From: Zygnema cylindricum
Taxonomy: Eukaryota > Streptophyta > Zygnematophyceae > Zygnematales > Zygnemataceae
NCBI GenBank assembly: GCA_037447655.1
Contig: JBBHKE010001724.1
Coordinates: 33,435-95,434 of the forward strand
Reading direction: 5' to 3'
Length of the DNA: 62,000 nucleotides
Part shown: piece by piece, positions 11,040-21,293 of the stretch
How positions within the stretch are numbered: position 1 is the first letter of the stretch
How the letters are laid out: each line of letters starts with the position of its first letter
Notes under the pieces: generated by a model
Seen by the model: the letters and a program-made list of their open reading frames with translations, nothing else
What the model was told of the DNA's origin: nothing
Database searches by the model: none
Position numbers and translations under genes: made by a program

Positions 11040-11813
11040 TGTAGTCTTTTTGGAAAGCTTTCAGCCTTAGAGCAGCGCAGCTGCTATACACACAGGGCAG
11101 CTGCTATACAGACAAAGCAGCGCAGCTGCTGCGCTGCTATACAGCAGAGCAGCGCAGCAACAGAGCAGACAGAGCAGCGCAACTGCTATATAGCAGAGCA
11201 GGGCAGCAGAGCAACGCAGCAGCGAAGTTGCAACACAGACAGGACAACGCAACCACGATTATATTTGATATGGTCCGTACGGACAACGCAGCGTCTGATA
11301 TTCTTAATGTGATTCTGTACAAGATAGAGCAACTGCGATAGATACGATTCTAGTCAACTTAGTGGGGAACTCAGTGGTAACTTAGTGATAGCTCAGTGGT
11401 AGCTTAGTGAGAGCTCACTGGTAGCTTGACAAATTAGTGGTAGCTTGGTGGTTTGATGTACCTCTCAAGTACCCTGGTGTTGCCAGTTCAACACAAGTAT
11501 AAGACTTAGGACTCAAAACATATTATGTATCCAGACTTCCAAGTAGTAAAATTGCAAACAACTTTTGGGGAACTTCTCAGTGTTATATCTTGAGTGTTCT
11601 CGAGTCAATTGTGCTGAAACTTTGAGAATTATCAGTGTTTATGCTACTCTATATTCTGGTAGAGTTTTGTGAGGTTTGGATGCTTGTATATGAATTGGTG
11701 AGCACTTAAGAACTACTGTTTGGTAGGATTCTTGATAGCTTCTGAGAGTGTATCATGTCTACTTCTAATACTAATGTTGCTCCTCCACCTGCACTGGTGG
11801 TTGTAGAACAACA
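11040..11813 (+). repeat. 5' LTR of element A, containing the gag start codon
   Basis: It is matched by 16060-16764. A GCAGC/AGCTGCT-rich region lies at 11068-11225. The gag ATG at 11755 and its first codons lie before the LTR end, so both LTRs carry the gag N-terminus. Ty1 of yeast is a known precedent for this arrangement. Confidence 0.85.
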
Positions 11814-14800
11814 AGTTATGGGTCTGTCATCAAGAATTCCTATCTTTTTTGGGGATAAGTATGTTTATTGGGCGGATATGGTGGAGACACATATTGAGAA
11901 TGTCAATCTTTTAGATATCTTGGATGGTTCGCTGGATGAATATGATCCGTCATGGTCTAAGAAAAATACGCAAGCTCGTTCTATTCTGAAATTTTGTATA
12001 TTTGAGGACTTAGCTATGTCTCGGATAAAAATGAAAAAAACAGTTGATATCTGGAAATCACTTAAAAGTGATTATGAAAAGGCCAATGTGCGGGAAGAGC
12101 TTCTATTGGCTGGAAAAAATTGAGACTATAAATACACTAGCGGTACAATGACTGAATATTCTAACAAATTTCGTATCCTTGTAGATGCACATGCTTGTGC
12201 AGGTGGGGTGTTTCCTCCTTTTCAACAGGCAGCATTGCTCATGAGGGGTCTCCCTCGTAGTATGAAAGGAGCATTTGACATGCTCAAACAAAAAGATAAA
12301 GCTAGCTGGACTTTACAGTTAGCCATCAATATTTTACTAGAGGAGGAAGCTACATCTAATATTCTCAATGTTGAGCAAGTAGAGGCTTTTAATTCAGACT
12401 TTGAGAGAAAAAGACAGTTTAATCTGCAAAGGAATCAGTTTAATCAGTTCAGATAGTTTAATCAAGGTGGAAATAGACAATCAAATAATGCATGCTTTTA
12501 TTGTAGTGAGAGAGGTCATGGATACAAATTCTGTCCTAAGCTTAAAAAAGCTAACAATACAGGTTTATACAGGCCGGGATGGCAACAAAGCTTGTTTTAC
12601 AAAGGCTTCACGGGGCCTACACCTTGTGGAAATGCACTATTTTCGGCTTCTTCGTCTCTCCAAGACGAGACTTTCACGGTTTCTACGGAGGATGATACGG
12701 ATCTATTCGCCATGGTGGCTGCAATGGAGGGCGCGAAGGACCTTGTATGGATAATGGATACAAGAGCCTTAGCCCACATGTGCTGGAACAAGGCCATCTT
12801 CAAAAATCTGAAAACAACGTCAGAGAAAAATATTTATTATGCTTGTGGCCAGACTCGTGCTGTGGGTGATGTGTCCTTACTCGTTGATGTAGAAGGAAAA
12901 GCAATTGAAAGGACTCTTCACAATGTCTTATTTGTGCCTGACTTTAAGAAAAATATGTTTTCTACGTCGTTGGTAGAGAGTGAAGGCTTTGAGGTTAATT
13001 TGAAAAATGGTCGGCAGATTGTTAGCAAAAATGGCAAGGTTACGGTTACAGGTACTAGAGATAGTAGCAAGATGTATCGCATGGATATGGCTAATACCAA
13101 GGAGAATGATGTTCTGTTCTTCGGTGTTTTGCACTCAGATGAGTTGTGGCATAAAAGATTAGGCCATGTAAACTATGATAGTTTGAGGAAAATGGTCCTT
13201 GTTGGAAAAACAGAGGGTGTATCAATCACAGATGAGCCGGTAAAAACTTGTGATGGTTGCGCTTTTGGAAAAATCCACATATTACCATTTCCTAAAAAGT
13301 CTGAGCATCGGTCACAAAAACTCTTACAACAAATTCATTCGGATGACTTTGGTCCGGCGAAGGTTCCATCTGCCGGGGGGATGAAATATATGGTCACCTT
13401 CACAAATGATTTCTCCAGGTTTACAAAAGTTTACTTCATGAAGGAGAAAAGTGAAGTGTTTGGTCAATTCAAACACTATAAAACATTGGTTGAAAAGCTT
13501 AATAATTTACCTATTTTGCAGCTCAGATCGGACAATGGTGGTGAATATACATCAAAGGAATTTGAAACCTTTTTACTTGAGGAGGGAATAAGTCATCTAT
13601 TGACTGTTCCATATTCACCGGAACAAAACGGGGTGTCGGAAAGACCGAATAGAACTCTCACGGAGAGCTCTTGGTCGATGCTCGCAGATAAAAATGTGGA
13701 TCCGAAATTCTGGGCTGAGTCTCTAAATTGTGCAGTTTATATTAAGAATAGGATAGGATCAAGATCGGTAGAAACTACTCCTTACGAGATTTGGACAGGA
13801 ACCAACCTAGATGTTAGCCATTTCAAAGTCTTTGGTAGTAAATGCTTTATATTGGATACGTCTACAAATAGTTGGAAAATGGAACCGAAGGGATTACCGG
13901 GTATTCTGTTAGGATATGATGATCACTCAAAAGGTTATAGAGTCTTTGTGTTTGAGAGGCAAAAAATAGTTGTAGCAAGGAACATCATTGTTAAAATGAA
14001 CTAGACTCCATAGATTTATTTAAAATGACAGAGCAGCAAAAGCAACAAAAGGTACAGGAACATGTCATTTTAGATTGCATGCAGGATATTGTCCCCCAGA
14101 TTCCACAAACTCCGGTGGTGACTCTGGAGTCCGACTCTCTTCAAGTTCCTCAACAAATTCGGATCCAGACGGACCTACAGCGGTCAGTACACACAGATCG
14201 CAACTAGCGCAATCAGCGCAATGCACGGCATCCGACGATCTCAGCCTCAGAATTTCCGGGGGGAAGAAGATCAAGCAGCCGCCTGCAAGCAAGCTCTCAC
14301 TTTGCGTACTCGGCAGCCTCAGGGGAGCCTTTGACCATTCAGGAGGCCTTCTCATCACCAGTGGATCGAGGCAGCAAACGACGAAATGAAGTCCATCATG
14401 GAGGCTAAAACATGGGAGCTTGTGGACCTTCCTCCAGACCGAAAAGCAATCGGCAGCAAATGGGTATTCAAGGTGAAGTTAAATCCTGATAACACCATTG
14501 AACGTTATAAGGCTAGACTTGTGGCAAAGGGGTATAATCAAAAGGAAGGAATCGATTTTGAAGAAACATTTTCTCTGGTTGTAAGATTTCCGACAGTTAG
14601 GATTTTGCTGTCTCTAGCAGCTATAGAAGATATATAATTACATCAGATGGATGTAAAGACAGCCTTTTTGCACGGAGAACTAGAAGAGTCTATTTACATG
14701 CAGCAGCCTCAAAAGTGTGTGGAACCAGGAAAAGAGCACTTAGTATGCAAGTTGCTAAAATCTTTGTACGGCCTAAAACAGGCCCCTAGACAGTGGAATC

Positions 14801-15891
14801 TAAAGCTTGATGAATTCTTAACTAGCCTAGGATTTCAAAGGATAACTGTTGATCACTCTTTATACGTTCTAAAGGGTGATAATGGGATGGTATTTTTAGC
14901 AGTATATGTAGATGATTTGCTATTAATTAGCAAATCAATAGCTGAAATTAACAATATCAAAACTGCTCTAAACTCACGGTTCGAGATGAAAGACCTCGGT
15001 GAGGCAAAATATATTTTCGGTATCCAGGTAGAGAGGGACAGAAATAAGAAAATAATAAAATTGACTCAAAAAGAGGCTATTGGAAACATGTTAGATGAGT
15101 ACAGAATGCTGGGGGCAAAAGGATGTTTAACTCCAATGGAGTTTCAGCAGAAGTTAGACGGAGAAGAGACAGAACCAAGTGTCATTGTTAGCGAATATTT
15201 AGAGTCAGGGGAGAATGATCTTATGACAATAATAGGTTATAGACAGATAGTGGGAAGCTTAATATATTTCATGAACTGTACCCGTCCTGACATTGCTGCA
15301 ACAGTCGGGGTACTGAGTAGGAGTCTGGAAAATCCGAGAAAATCTGATCTTGATGCAGCAAGGAGAGTCTTAAGATATTTGGCAGGAACTAAAGATCTCA
15401 AACTCACTCTAGGCGGAGGAGAAGTCAAGCTGCAAACATGGAGTGATGCAAGCTATGGCGACAGGCCAAGCCAGAAATCCACCACGGGATTCGTTCTACA
15501 AATTGGGGACGGTACTTGCTGTTGGAGCAGCAAACTTCAAAAGGTTACAACACAGTTGACAATGGAGGCAGAATATATGGCAGCAAGCTCGGCCCTCAAA
15601 GAACTCTTATGGGTAAAATCCATATTACAAGAACTAGGATACATGCAAGTTGGTCCACAGGTGATCTGGTGTGATAACCAGGCTGTCATTGCCATTGCTT
15701 CTAAACCGAGTATTCACTTCAAAAGCAAGCACATGGATGTACGATTACACTTTGTAAGAGAAAATGTGTTCCCTAGAGTGCTTAAATTATATTATTTGCC
15801 AAATGCAAAAATGATTGCTGATATGCTCACTAAAGCTCTTCTTGCTCCTAAGCTGAAGTATTCTAGGGACGCAGTGGGAGTAAGTGAATAG
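11755..15891 (+). pseudogene. gag-pol of copia element A
   Basis: Most of gag-pol lies in one frame starting at 11755. It is broken by TGA at 12121, TAG at 12454, a one-base loss near 13995 (frame restored further on after another small deletion near 14350), and TAA at 14635. Visible parts are: gag (11755-12456); zinc knuckle CFYCSERGHGYKFC (about 12493); protease WIMDTRALAHM, where the catalytic triad reads DTR instead of DTG/DSG; integrase HHCC zinc site (H...H...CDGC, about 13150-13265) and core with HSDD, RSDNGGEY and PEQNGVSE; RT with YVDD (about 14911); and RNase H with SDASYG and MEAEYM, ending at 15891. Gag and pol appear to have been one continuous frame. The element cannot make a full polyprotein now. 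Confidence 0.9.
11814..11825 (+). promoter_or_regulatory. Primer-binding site of A (half-tRNA initiator Met)
   Basis: AGTTATGGGTCT directly follows the LTR. It is complementary to the anticodon stem-loop of initiator tRNA-Met (family consensus GGTTATGGGCC), the internal-tRNA priming known for Drosophila copia. It also encodes part of gag (Val-Met-Gly-Leu). Confidence 0.7.
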
Positions 15892-16059
15892 TTGAATTGC
15901 TGCACTGCTAAACTGCCACTCTGCGATAAATCCACCGTTGTGATGTAGTGGGACTGCGTGACTTGCTAATTGCTATATTGATATATTGCTATGCTGCGAT
16001 GCTACGCTAGTTTATCACCGCAGCTGCGCTGGTATACTGAGTCTAAAGCTTTAGAGGAG

Positions 16060-16764
16060 TGTTGTCTTTTCGGAAAGCTTTCAGTCTCACAGCAGCGCAG
16101 CTGCTATACAGACAGAGCAGCGCAGCGCTGCTATACAGCAGAGCAGCACAGCAGGGCAGCAGGAGAGCAACGCAGCAGCGAAGCTGCAACACAGGCAGGA
16201 CAACGCAACCACGATTATATTTGACATGGTCTGTACGGACAGCGCAACGTCTGATATTTTTAATGTGATTCTGTACAGGATAGAGCAACTACGATAGATA
16301 CGATTCTAGTCAACTTAGTGGGGAACTCAGTGGTAACTTAGTGGTAGCTTAGTGGTAGCTTTGTGAGAGCTCACAGGTAGCTTGACAGATTAGTGGTAGC
16401 TTGGTGGTTTGATGTACCTCTCAAGTACCCTGGTGTTGCCAGTACAACACAAGTATAAGACTTAGGACTCAGAACATATTATGTATCCAAACTTCGAAGT
16501 AGTAAAACTGCAGACAGTTTTTGGGAAACATCTGAGTATTATATTTTAAGTGTTGTCGGGTCAATTGTGCTGAAACTTTGGGAGTTATCAGTGTTTATGC
16601 TACTCTATATTCTGATAGAGTTTTGTGAGGTTTGGATGCTTGTATAAGAATCGGTGAGCACTTAAGAACAACTCTTTGGTAGGATTCTTGATAGCTTCTT
16701 AGAGTGTATCATGTCTACTTCTACTGCTACTCCTGCTCCTCCATCTTCACCGGTGGTTGTAGAA
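16060..16764 (+). repeat. 3' LTR of element A
   Basis: It starts TGTTGTCTTTTCGGAAAGC after the purine tract and repeats the 5' LTR through the gag start (ATG at 16711). The final CAACA is missing; the sequence passes from GTAGAA into ATATATTC. End erosion by the microsatellite is likely. Confidence 0.85.
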
Positions 16765-16794
16765 ATATATTCTCTTGTTCTATCTATCTCTCTC

Positions 16795-17053
16795 CTTTCT
16801 ATATATATATATATGTGTATTCGTATCATATATACATATATATATATATATAATATAAATATTTACATATATATAATATATATATGCTATATATATATTA
16901 TCATATGTGTATATATATGTATATACATTATATATTGTCTTTATATATATACATATACATGTGTGTGTGTTTATATATGTATATATATATATGTCAATAT
17001 ATATATAATACATCTTTATATATATACATGTAATATCAACATATATATATATA

Positions 17054-17110
<57 letters not shown>

Positions 17111-17175
17111 ACACACATATATACATACATATGTATATACATATATATATATACATATATATATACCTATATATA
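16795..17175. repeat. TA-rich microsatellite
   Basis: This is about 380 bp of TATA, TATG and TACA repeats, including a pure (TA)n run at about 17054-17107, between the 3' LTR of A and an oppositely oriented LTR. Reading frames here are artefacts. Confidence 0.9.
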
Positions 17176-18297
17176 TGTTGTTCTACAAGAAAGAGTTTGG
17201 AGGAAAGAGTAGAGTCAGGAAGTGAACCAAGAAAAGAAAAATAAACTATTAAAGCACCTACTCAACAACCAACTTTGATCTGACACAAAATATGACTCAG
17301 AAGGCCAATATGCCTCAAATTTGCCAGAGTGATACACAATACAGTAAAGTGTCAATTGCCAAAATTGCAAACCAAATAACCTTGTAAAACATAAGATATG
17401 ATGTCTGGAAGTTTCCCAAAAACTGCCCTTAGAAAATCATATTCGCAAAACTGGTTGATTCAAAATTGGCTAAGTCCTGGATGATTCAAAATTGGCTAAG
17501 TCCTAAACTATATACTCACAGTGAGTATCTACTGGTCACACTTATTCGGGTGACCGTACTACCGAACTATCCTGACTAACGACAAAGTATCCAGCCTGTA
17601 CTTTACTGTACCGTGAATACCTCCAAAGACCTAATCAATAAAACACTAATTTTTATTATACTAAACTACAAAACAATGCTTATTCAAATATTTTTAGATG
17701 GCGAACAGTACAAAATGTTATATGTGAACAGTACAAAATGTTATATGTGCTTAGTCACTATAGTCGCTAAAGTCGAGCCGACTGTCGTAGTGTAGTACGA
17801 AGCACCTGAGTGCTTCGTCACTTGTGGTCCCACGTGAATCACGCCTCGTCACTTGTGGTCCCACGTAAATCACGCCTCGTCACTTGCGGTCCCACGTGAA
17901 TCGTGCTTGTGGTCCCAGGTGAATCGTGTTCGTCAACACCACTCAAAATCAATGATCATAAATCATATCGTACAACATATATTCGAAATATCCGGATGCT
18001 TCCATTTAATGATCATAAAAATGTTATGTACAATTTTTTTCCAAGATATCCGTATGACTCCAAAAATCGCCGTACCATATATTTTCCGAGGTATGTGGAC
18101 TAGATTTCGTCCGTCTATTTTGGCGATTCCAGTTAATGCGCGTGTGATCTGGCGCGCCCTCCGTAAATACAAATACACTCATGTTACCTTTCTTGTAATC
18201 TAATAAAAGGTAAGTTTTACATAAAACTATTGAATCCTAAGTCTTTTGGTCTCCTCCATAGTTCTATTCTTGAACTAAAGTTCAGATCTCAACAACA
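17176..18297 (-). mobile_element. Solo LTR, same family as the LTR of element E
   Basis: The left end TGTTGTTCTACAAG and the body (for example ACACAAAATATGACTCAGAA) match the 3' LTR of element E (56358-57387). No internal region follows on either side. The right boundary (an AACAACA near 18291-18297) is approximate and no target duplication could be read, partly because one flank is TA repeat. At about 17809-17935 there are four units of a roughly 30-bp repeat with core ACTTGTGGTCCCACGTGAAT; the LTR of E carries a shorter run of the same repeat. Confidence 0.7.
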
Positions 18298-18418
18298 TGT
18301 AATAATATGTATCACATATGTATATGCTGTATGTATGTATGCATATATATATGTATGCTGTGTGTGTGTGCATGTGTATGTGTGCATGTATGTTTTTTTG
18401 TGTGTTATGTGAATATGT
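18298..18418. repeat. TG/TATG microsatellite
   Basis: Mixed TATG, TGTG and CATG repeats are present. No gene is seen. Confidence 0.7.
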
Positions 18419-18682
18419 ATGCATGGTGGGTTAAAAATCAAAGTCCGGATGGGAGGGAGAGATGAAAAGGTTAGAGAAAAGAAGGAATATTCTTTATTAG
18501 GAACAAGTCGATCATTATTTCAAATTTTGGAAGATGGTACATGGAAACACCTAAATACGGAAAGGACTATTATGGAATTTAAACACAGACAGAGTAAATA
18601 CGAAAAAAGAAACACTATTTTAACGAAATTTATAGGACACGGAACACCAGACTCGCTGCAAGTCAGGCGAAGTACAAATTGA
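18419..18682 (+). CDS. Unrecognised 87-residue open frame
   Basis: The frame is rich in Lys/Arg/Glu and does not look like simple repeat. It has a GTSRSLFQILEDGTWKHL segment that reads like folded protein, but I recognise no family. There are no obvious neighbours, splice sites or promoter. It could be an exon remnant or a chance frame, so it is listed only as a possibility. Confidence 0.15.
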   Translation: MHGGLKIKVRMGGRDEKVREKKEYSLLGTSRSLFQILEDGTWKHLNTERTIMEFKHRQSKYEKRNTILTKFIGHGTPDSLQVRRSTN

Positions 18683-19310
18683 AACAGAAAACTGAAAATG
18701 GGAAAGTGGGAAATTTTAAACTCTAATTATGTAATCAAGAAAAATAAAACAAGACTTGTAATATTCCTGACCACCTTTTTTTATATATATAAACTTTTTG
18801 GAGATTTTGAATCTTAAATTTAAATTTTTTGAAGGATAGCCTCACAATAAATAGTGTGGATTGGTCAATTGGATAAAACCAATAAAAAGAAAAAAGGGGC
18901 TTTACATATAAAACAAAGTGGAAAGAAAACAAAACAAATTTAAAGTAAACAAAAGAAGACAAAATAAAACAAAATAAAACAAAAACATAAGAATAGGAAA
19001 GAAAACAAGAAAAATAACAACTGTATTTTTGATAGGAAGGATATCTGGATATTTTATTAGTTAATTTAATTTTTATTCTTGAAAAACGACCTCTTTCAAA
19101 TGTTAAATAGTAGTTAGTAAATAAAATTACGAATAAAAGAAAAAATAAGCTACTAATAATAATAAAAAAAAATGTAGAGAATATATTCTAAAAATGATGA
19201 TTTATGAACGGTGGCAAGATAATGTGCCTTAAATAGTGTGGATTATTAAATGTTAGTTTCTTGGGACTTTAATTTAAGTTATATTTAAGTATGTTTATAT
19301 ATAATATGTA
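18683..19310. other. A-rich stretch, nothing recognised
   Basis: There are AAAACAAAATAAAAC-type runs and no convincing frame on either strand. Confidence 0.3.
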
Positions 19311-20010
19311 CACTGTATATGTTTCTCTGGAGCAACAGGAGCAACAGGGACACTACCAGAAGCCGCAAAGTCACCCATAATAACTCAGCAAAAAGGCTAC
19401 CCAAGGTACCACACAAATGGACAACTTTGACCAGCTTACACTTAGCACTACAAAAGCCAATTAGGCTTGCAACACCGCTCACTTAGAGCTCACACTTAAC
19501 ACAAAATACTGAAAGAGTTTCAAGCACAAACTCTGATCAGTCACAAAGTGACATGCACACAAAGACAGCCTTAATTGGCAATTTACTTAGTGAACTTGTA
19601 CAAGTTGATTTTACAATTGTCTAAGTCCTAATTTATAATAATATGCCTATCTAATTTCCTAACTACTAATTAGATCACTGTGGGCGCACTATCGTACTGT
19701 CGGTTCCACTAAAACTGTACACTAAAATTGTACAGTACTATTTTAAGCACTACTATGCACTACGACAGAATATCCTTGGTGGTAAGTTCACCACCGACTT
19801 TCTCCTACGCCAATAAGGTCTTCGTTCGTCGACCAGTCCGTAAGATTCGCGTTGACTTTCAACCTTTACTTTAGTGTTTCATTTAGTGCGCACGAAATTC
19901 AGTTTCGCGTGGAATTCTGTTAAGTCGGTCAGATTGTTTCGTTGCTGGTCATCGCTACTCCAGCGACGAGATTATCTCATCGCTGAGAGTCCATAGTTTT
20001 CTCAGAAATA
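19311..20010 (-). mobile_element. Probable LTR of another copia family with a gag start
   Basis: Read on the minus strand, the region ends with an ATG (19376-19378) followed by MGDFAASGSVPVAPVAPEK. This resembles the low-complexity gag starts in the LTRs of A and E. Upstream it has the same general texture as the other LTRs, with CTAAGTCCTAA-type motifs and GTACAGT repeats. No partner LTR or target duplication was found, so both boundaries are uncertain. Confidence 0.35.
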
Positions 20011-20229
20011 ATAGTATATATCTATTATGTGATATGTATTTGTTTAATTTATTTATATACATTGTTATGTCTATAAAATATATCTTGTGTAGGAAATTAT
20101 TCTACATTGTTCTTAGTTTTTCATACAAACTAGTGTGGTTTCAATCCTTATCATATAAAATTACTACGTGTTTATAGACTTTTTTGCATTACAGTCCCTT
20201 TTATTCAATTATTCTCACATGTTTTGATG

Positions 20230-20539
20230 TACACCCTACATCGCTATTAGCACTAATTCAAATCTTGTACTTCTGAAAAATTAATAACACTTTTTCAGTG
20301 CCGGTATTTTTCTCCATTTGACCACAAAATAAAGTTGTTAGTACTAGTTGAGTTTTTGGTAACACTAATACTTTAAAGGGTTAAAGAACCCACGTCAGCC
20401 ACGTCATTTGGAGCTGAATGATAATTTTCATAACATTAATATAAACTCCATACTAATAATTTTTGAATTAAGATTCGTATCAGAAACATTAACTCCATGC
20501 ATTTTTTTTTTCCTCTAATATCGATTTACGGCATAGTAT
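20230..20539. mobile_element. CACCG/TA-family MITE, long form
   Basis: The left end is TACACCCTACATCGCTATTAG. The right end reads as an inverse with several mismatches (TAATATCGATTTACGGCATA). The interior is about 270 bp and unrelated to the short copies. It is probably an old member. Confidence 0.4.
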
Positions 20540-20689
20540 ACTGGTGTGTGGAGTTTTCAGGAAACATATAAAGAAAAGATTATAAGTAGCTCACTGAATT
20601 CTGTCTAGAATTATGTGACAATTAAAATAATTTTTAGGGTTTTTAGGGTTTTCTGGTGTTTAGTAAAATGATTTTTATTTTATCTCCTG

Positions 20690-21293
20690 GATGAGTCCCA
20701 AACGCATCTCACATATTAATATTCATGTAACAGTTCATGTTTTTCAATAACAGTTAAATTTTTTCATTAACAATTCATGTTTTCTAATGACTCTTGACAT
20801 TTTTCAATAACAATTCATATTTTCAAATGACACTTGACAATTTTCAATAACATCTCATATGTTTCAATGAGAAATCATATTTTTTAATGACAATTCCTCT
20901 TTTTAAATGGATTTTCATATTGGAAATTTCACTTCAGTTCACTTTGTCTATCTTTTTTTATCCCCTTCCCCTCCCCCCCACCCCCCGCCCCCCCCCTTTT
21001 TTTCCTTTTCTTGTCCCCCTTTTTCTCCAGAGAGGGAGTCCTTACAGACTCCATAATCGAGCGTATTTTCTTTTTCTTTTTCCTTTTTGAAGTGAAGAAA
21101 ATCCTAACCTTTTCCTTTCTCTTTTTCATTTCCTTTTCCTTTTTTGTTTCTATTTTCTCTTTCTTTTTTTTTTGTTTGTTTTTTTGAGACAAGAAGTGTA
21201 AGCCTCAAAAATTCCATCATTGCTACTCAAGCTCTAAAGTGCTAATTCCCAAACTATTTCTAAAAAACAAAAGGGATTTTTCTGGAGGTCGTC
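20690..21293 (-). other. 3' flank of glycosyltransferase copy 2
   Basis: This is the inverted match of 6067-6680, with the same TTTTCAATAACA repeats, the C-run at about 20969-20998 (the G-run on the coding strand), and the CTTGTCCCC block. It marks the outer limit of the duplicated unit near 20690. Confidence 0.65.

Larger units (their letters stand above)
11040..16764 (+). mobile_element. Ty1/copia retrotransposon A (complete structure, mutated)
   Basis: The 5' LTR is 11040-11813 and the 3' LTR is 16060-16764. A purine tract TTAGAGGAG abuts the 3' LTR. The LTRs start TGT(A/T)GTC. The 5' copy ends GTAGAACAACA, while the 3' copy stops at GTAGAA against a TA microsatellite. The internal order is gag, zinc knuckle, protease, integrase, RT, RNase H, as in copia. 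The LTRs differ at many bases, including the number of GCAGC repeats, so the insertion is not recent. Confidence 0.92.

Noticed and set aside
10612-11070. Tyr/Ile-rich frames on both strands
   Set aside because: They are products of the TA microsatellite.
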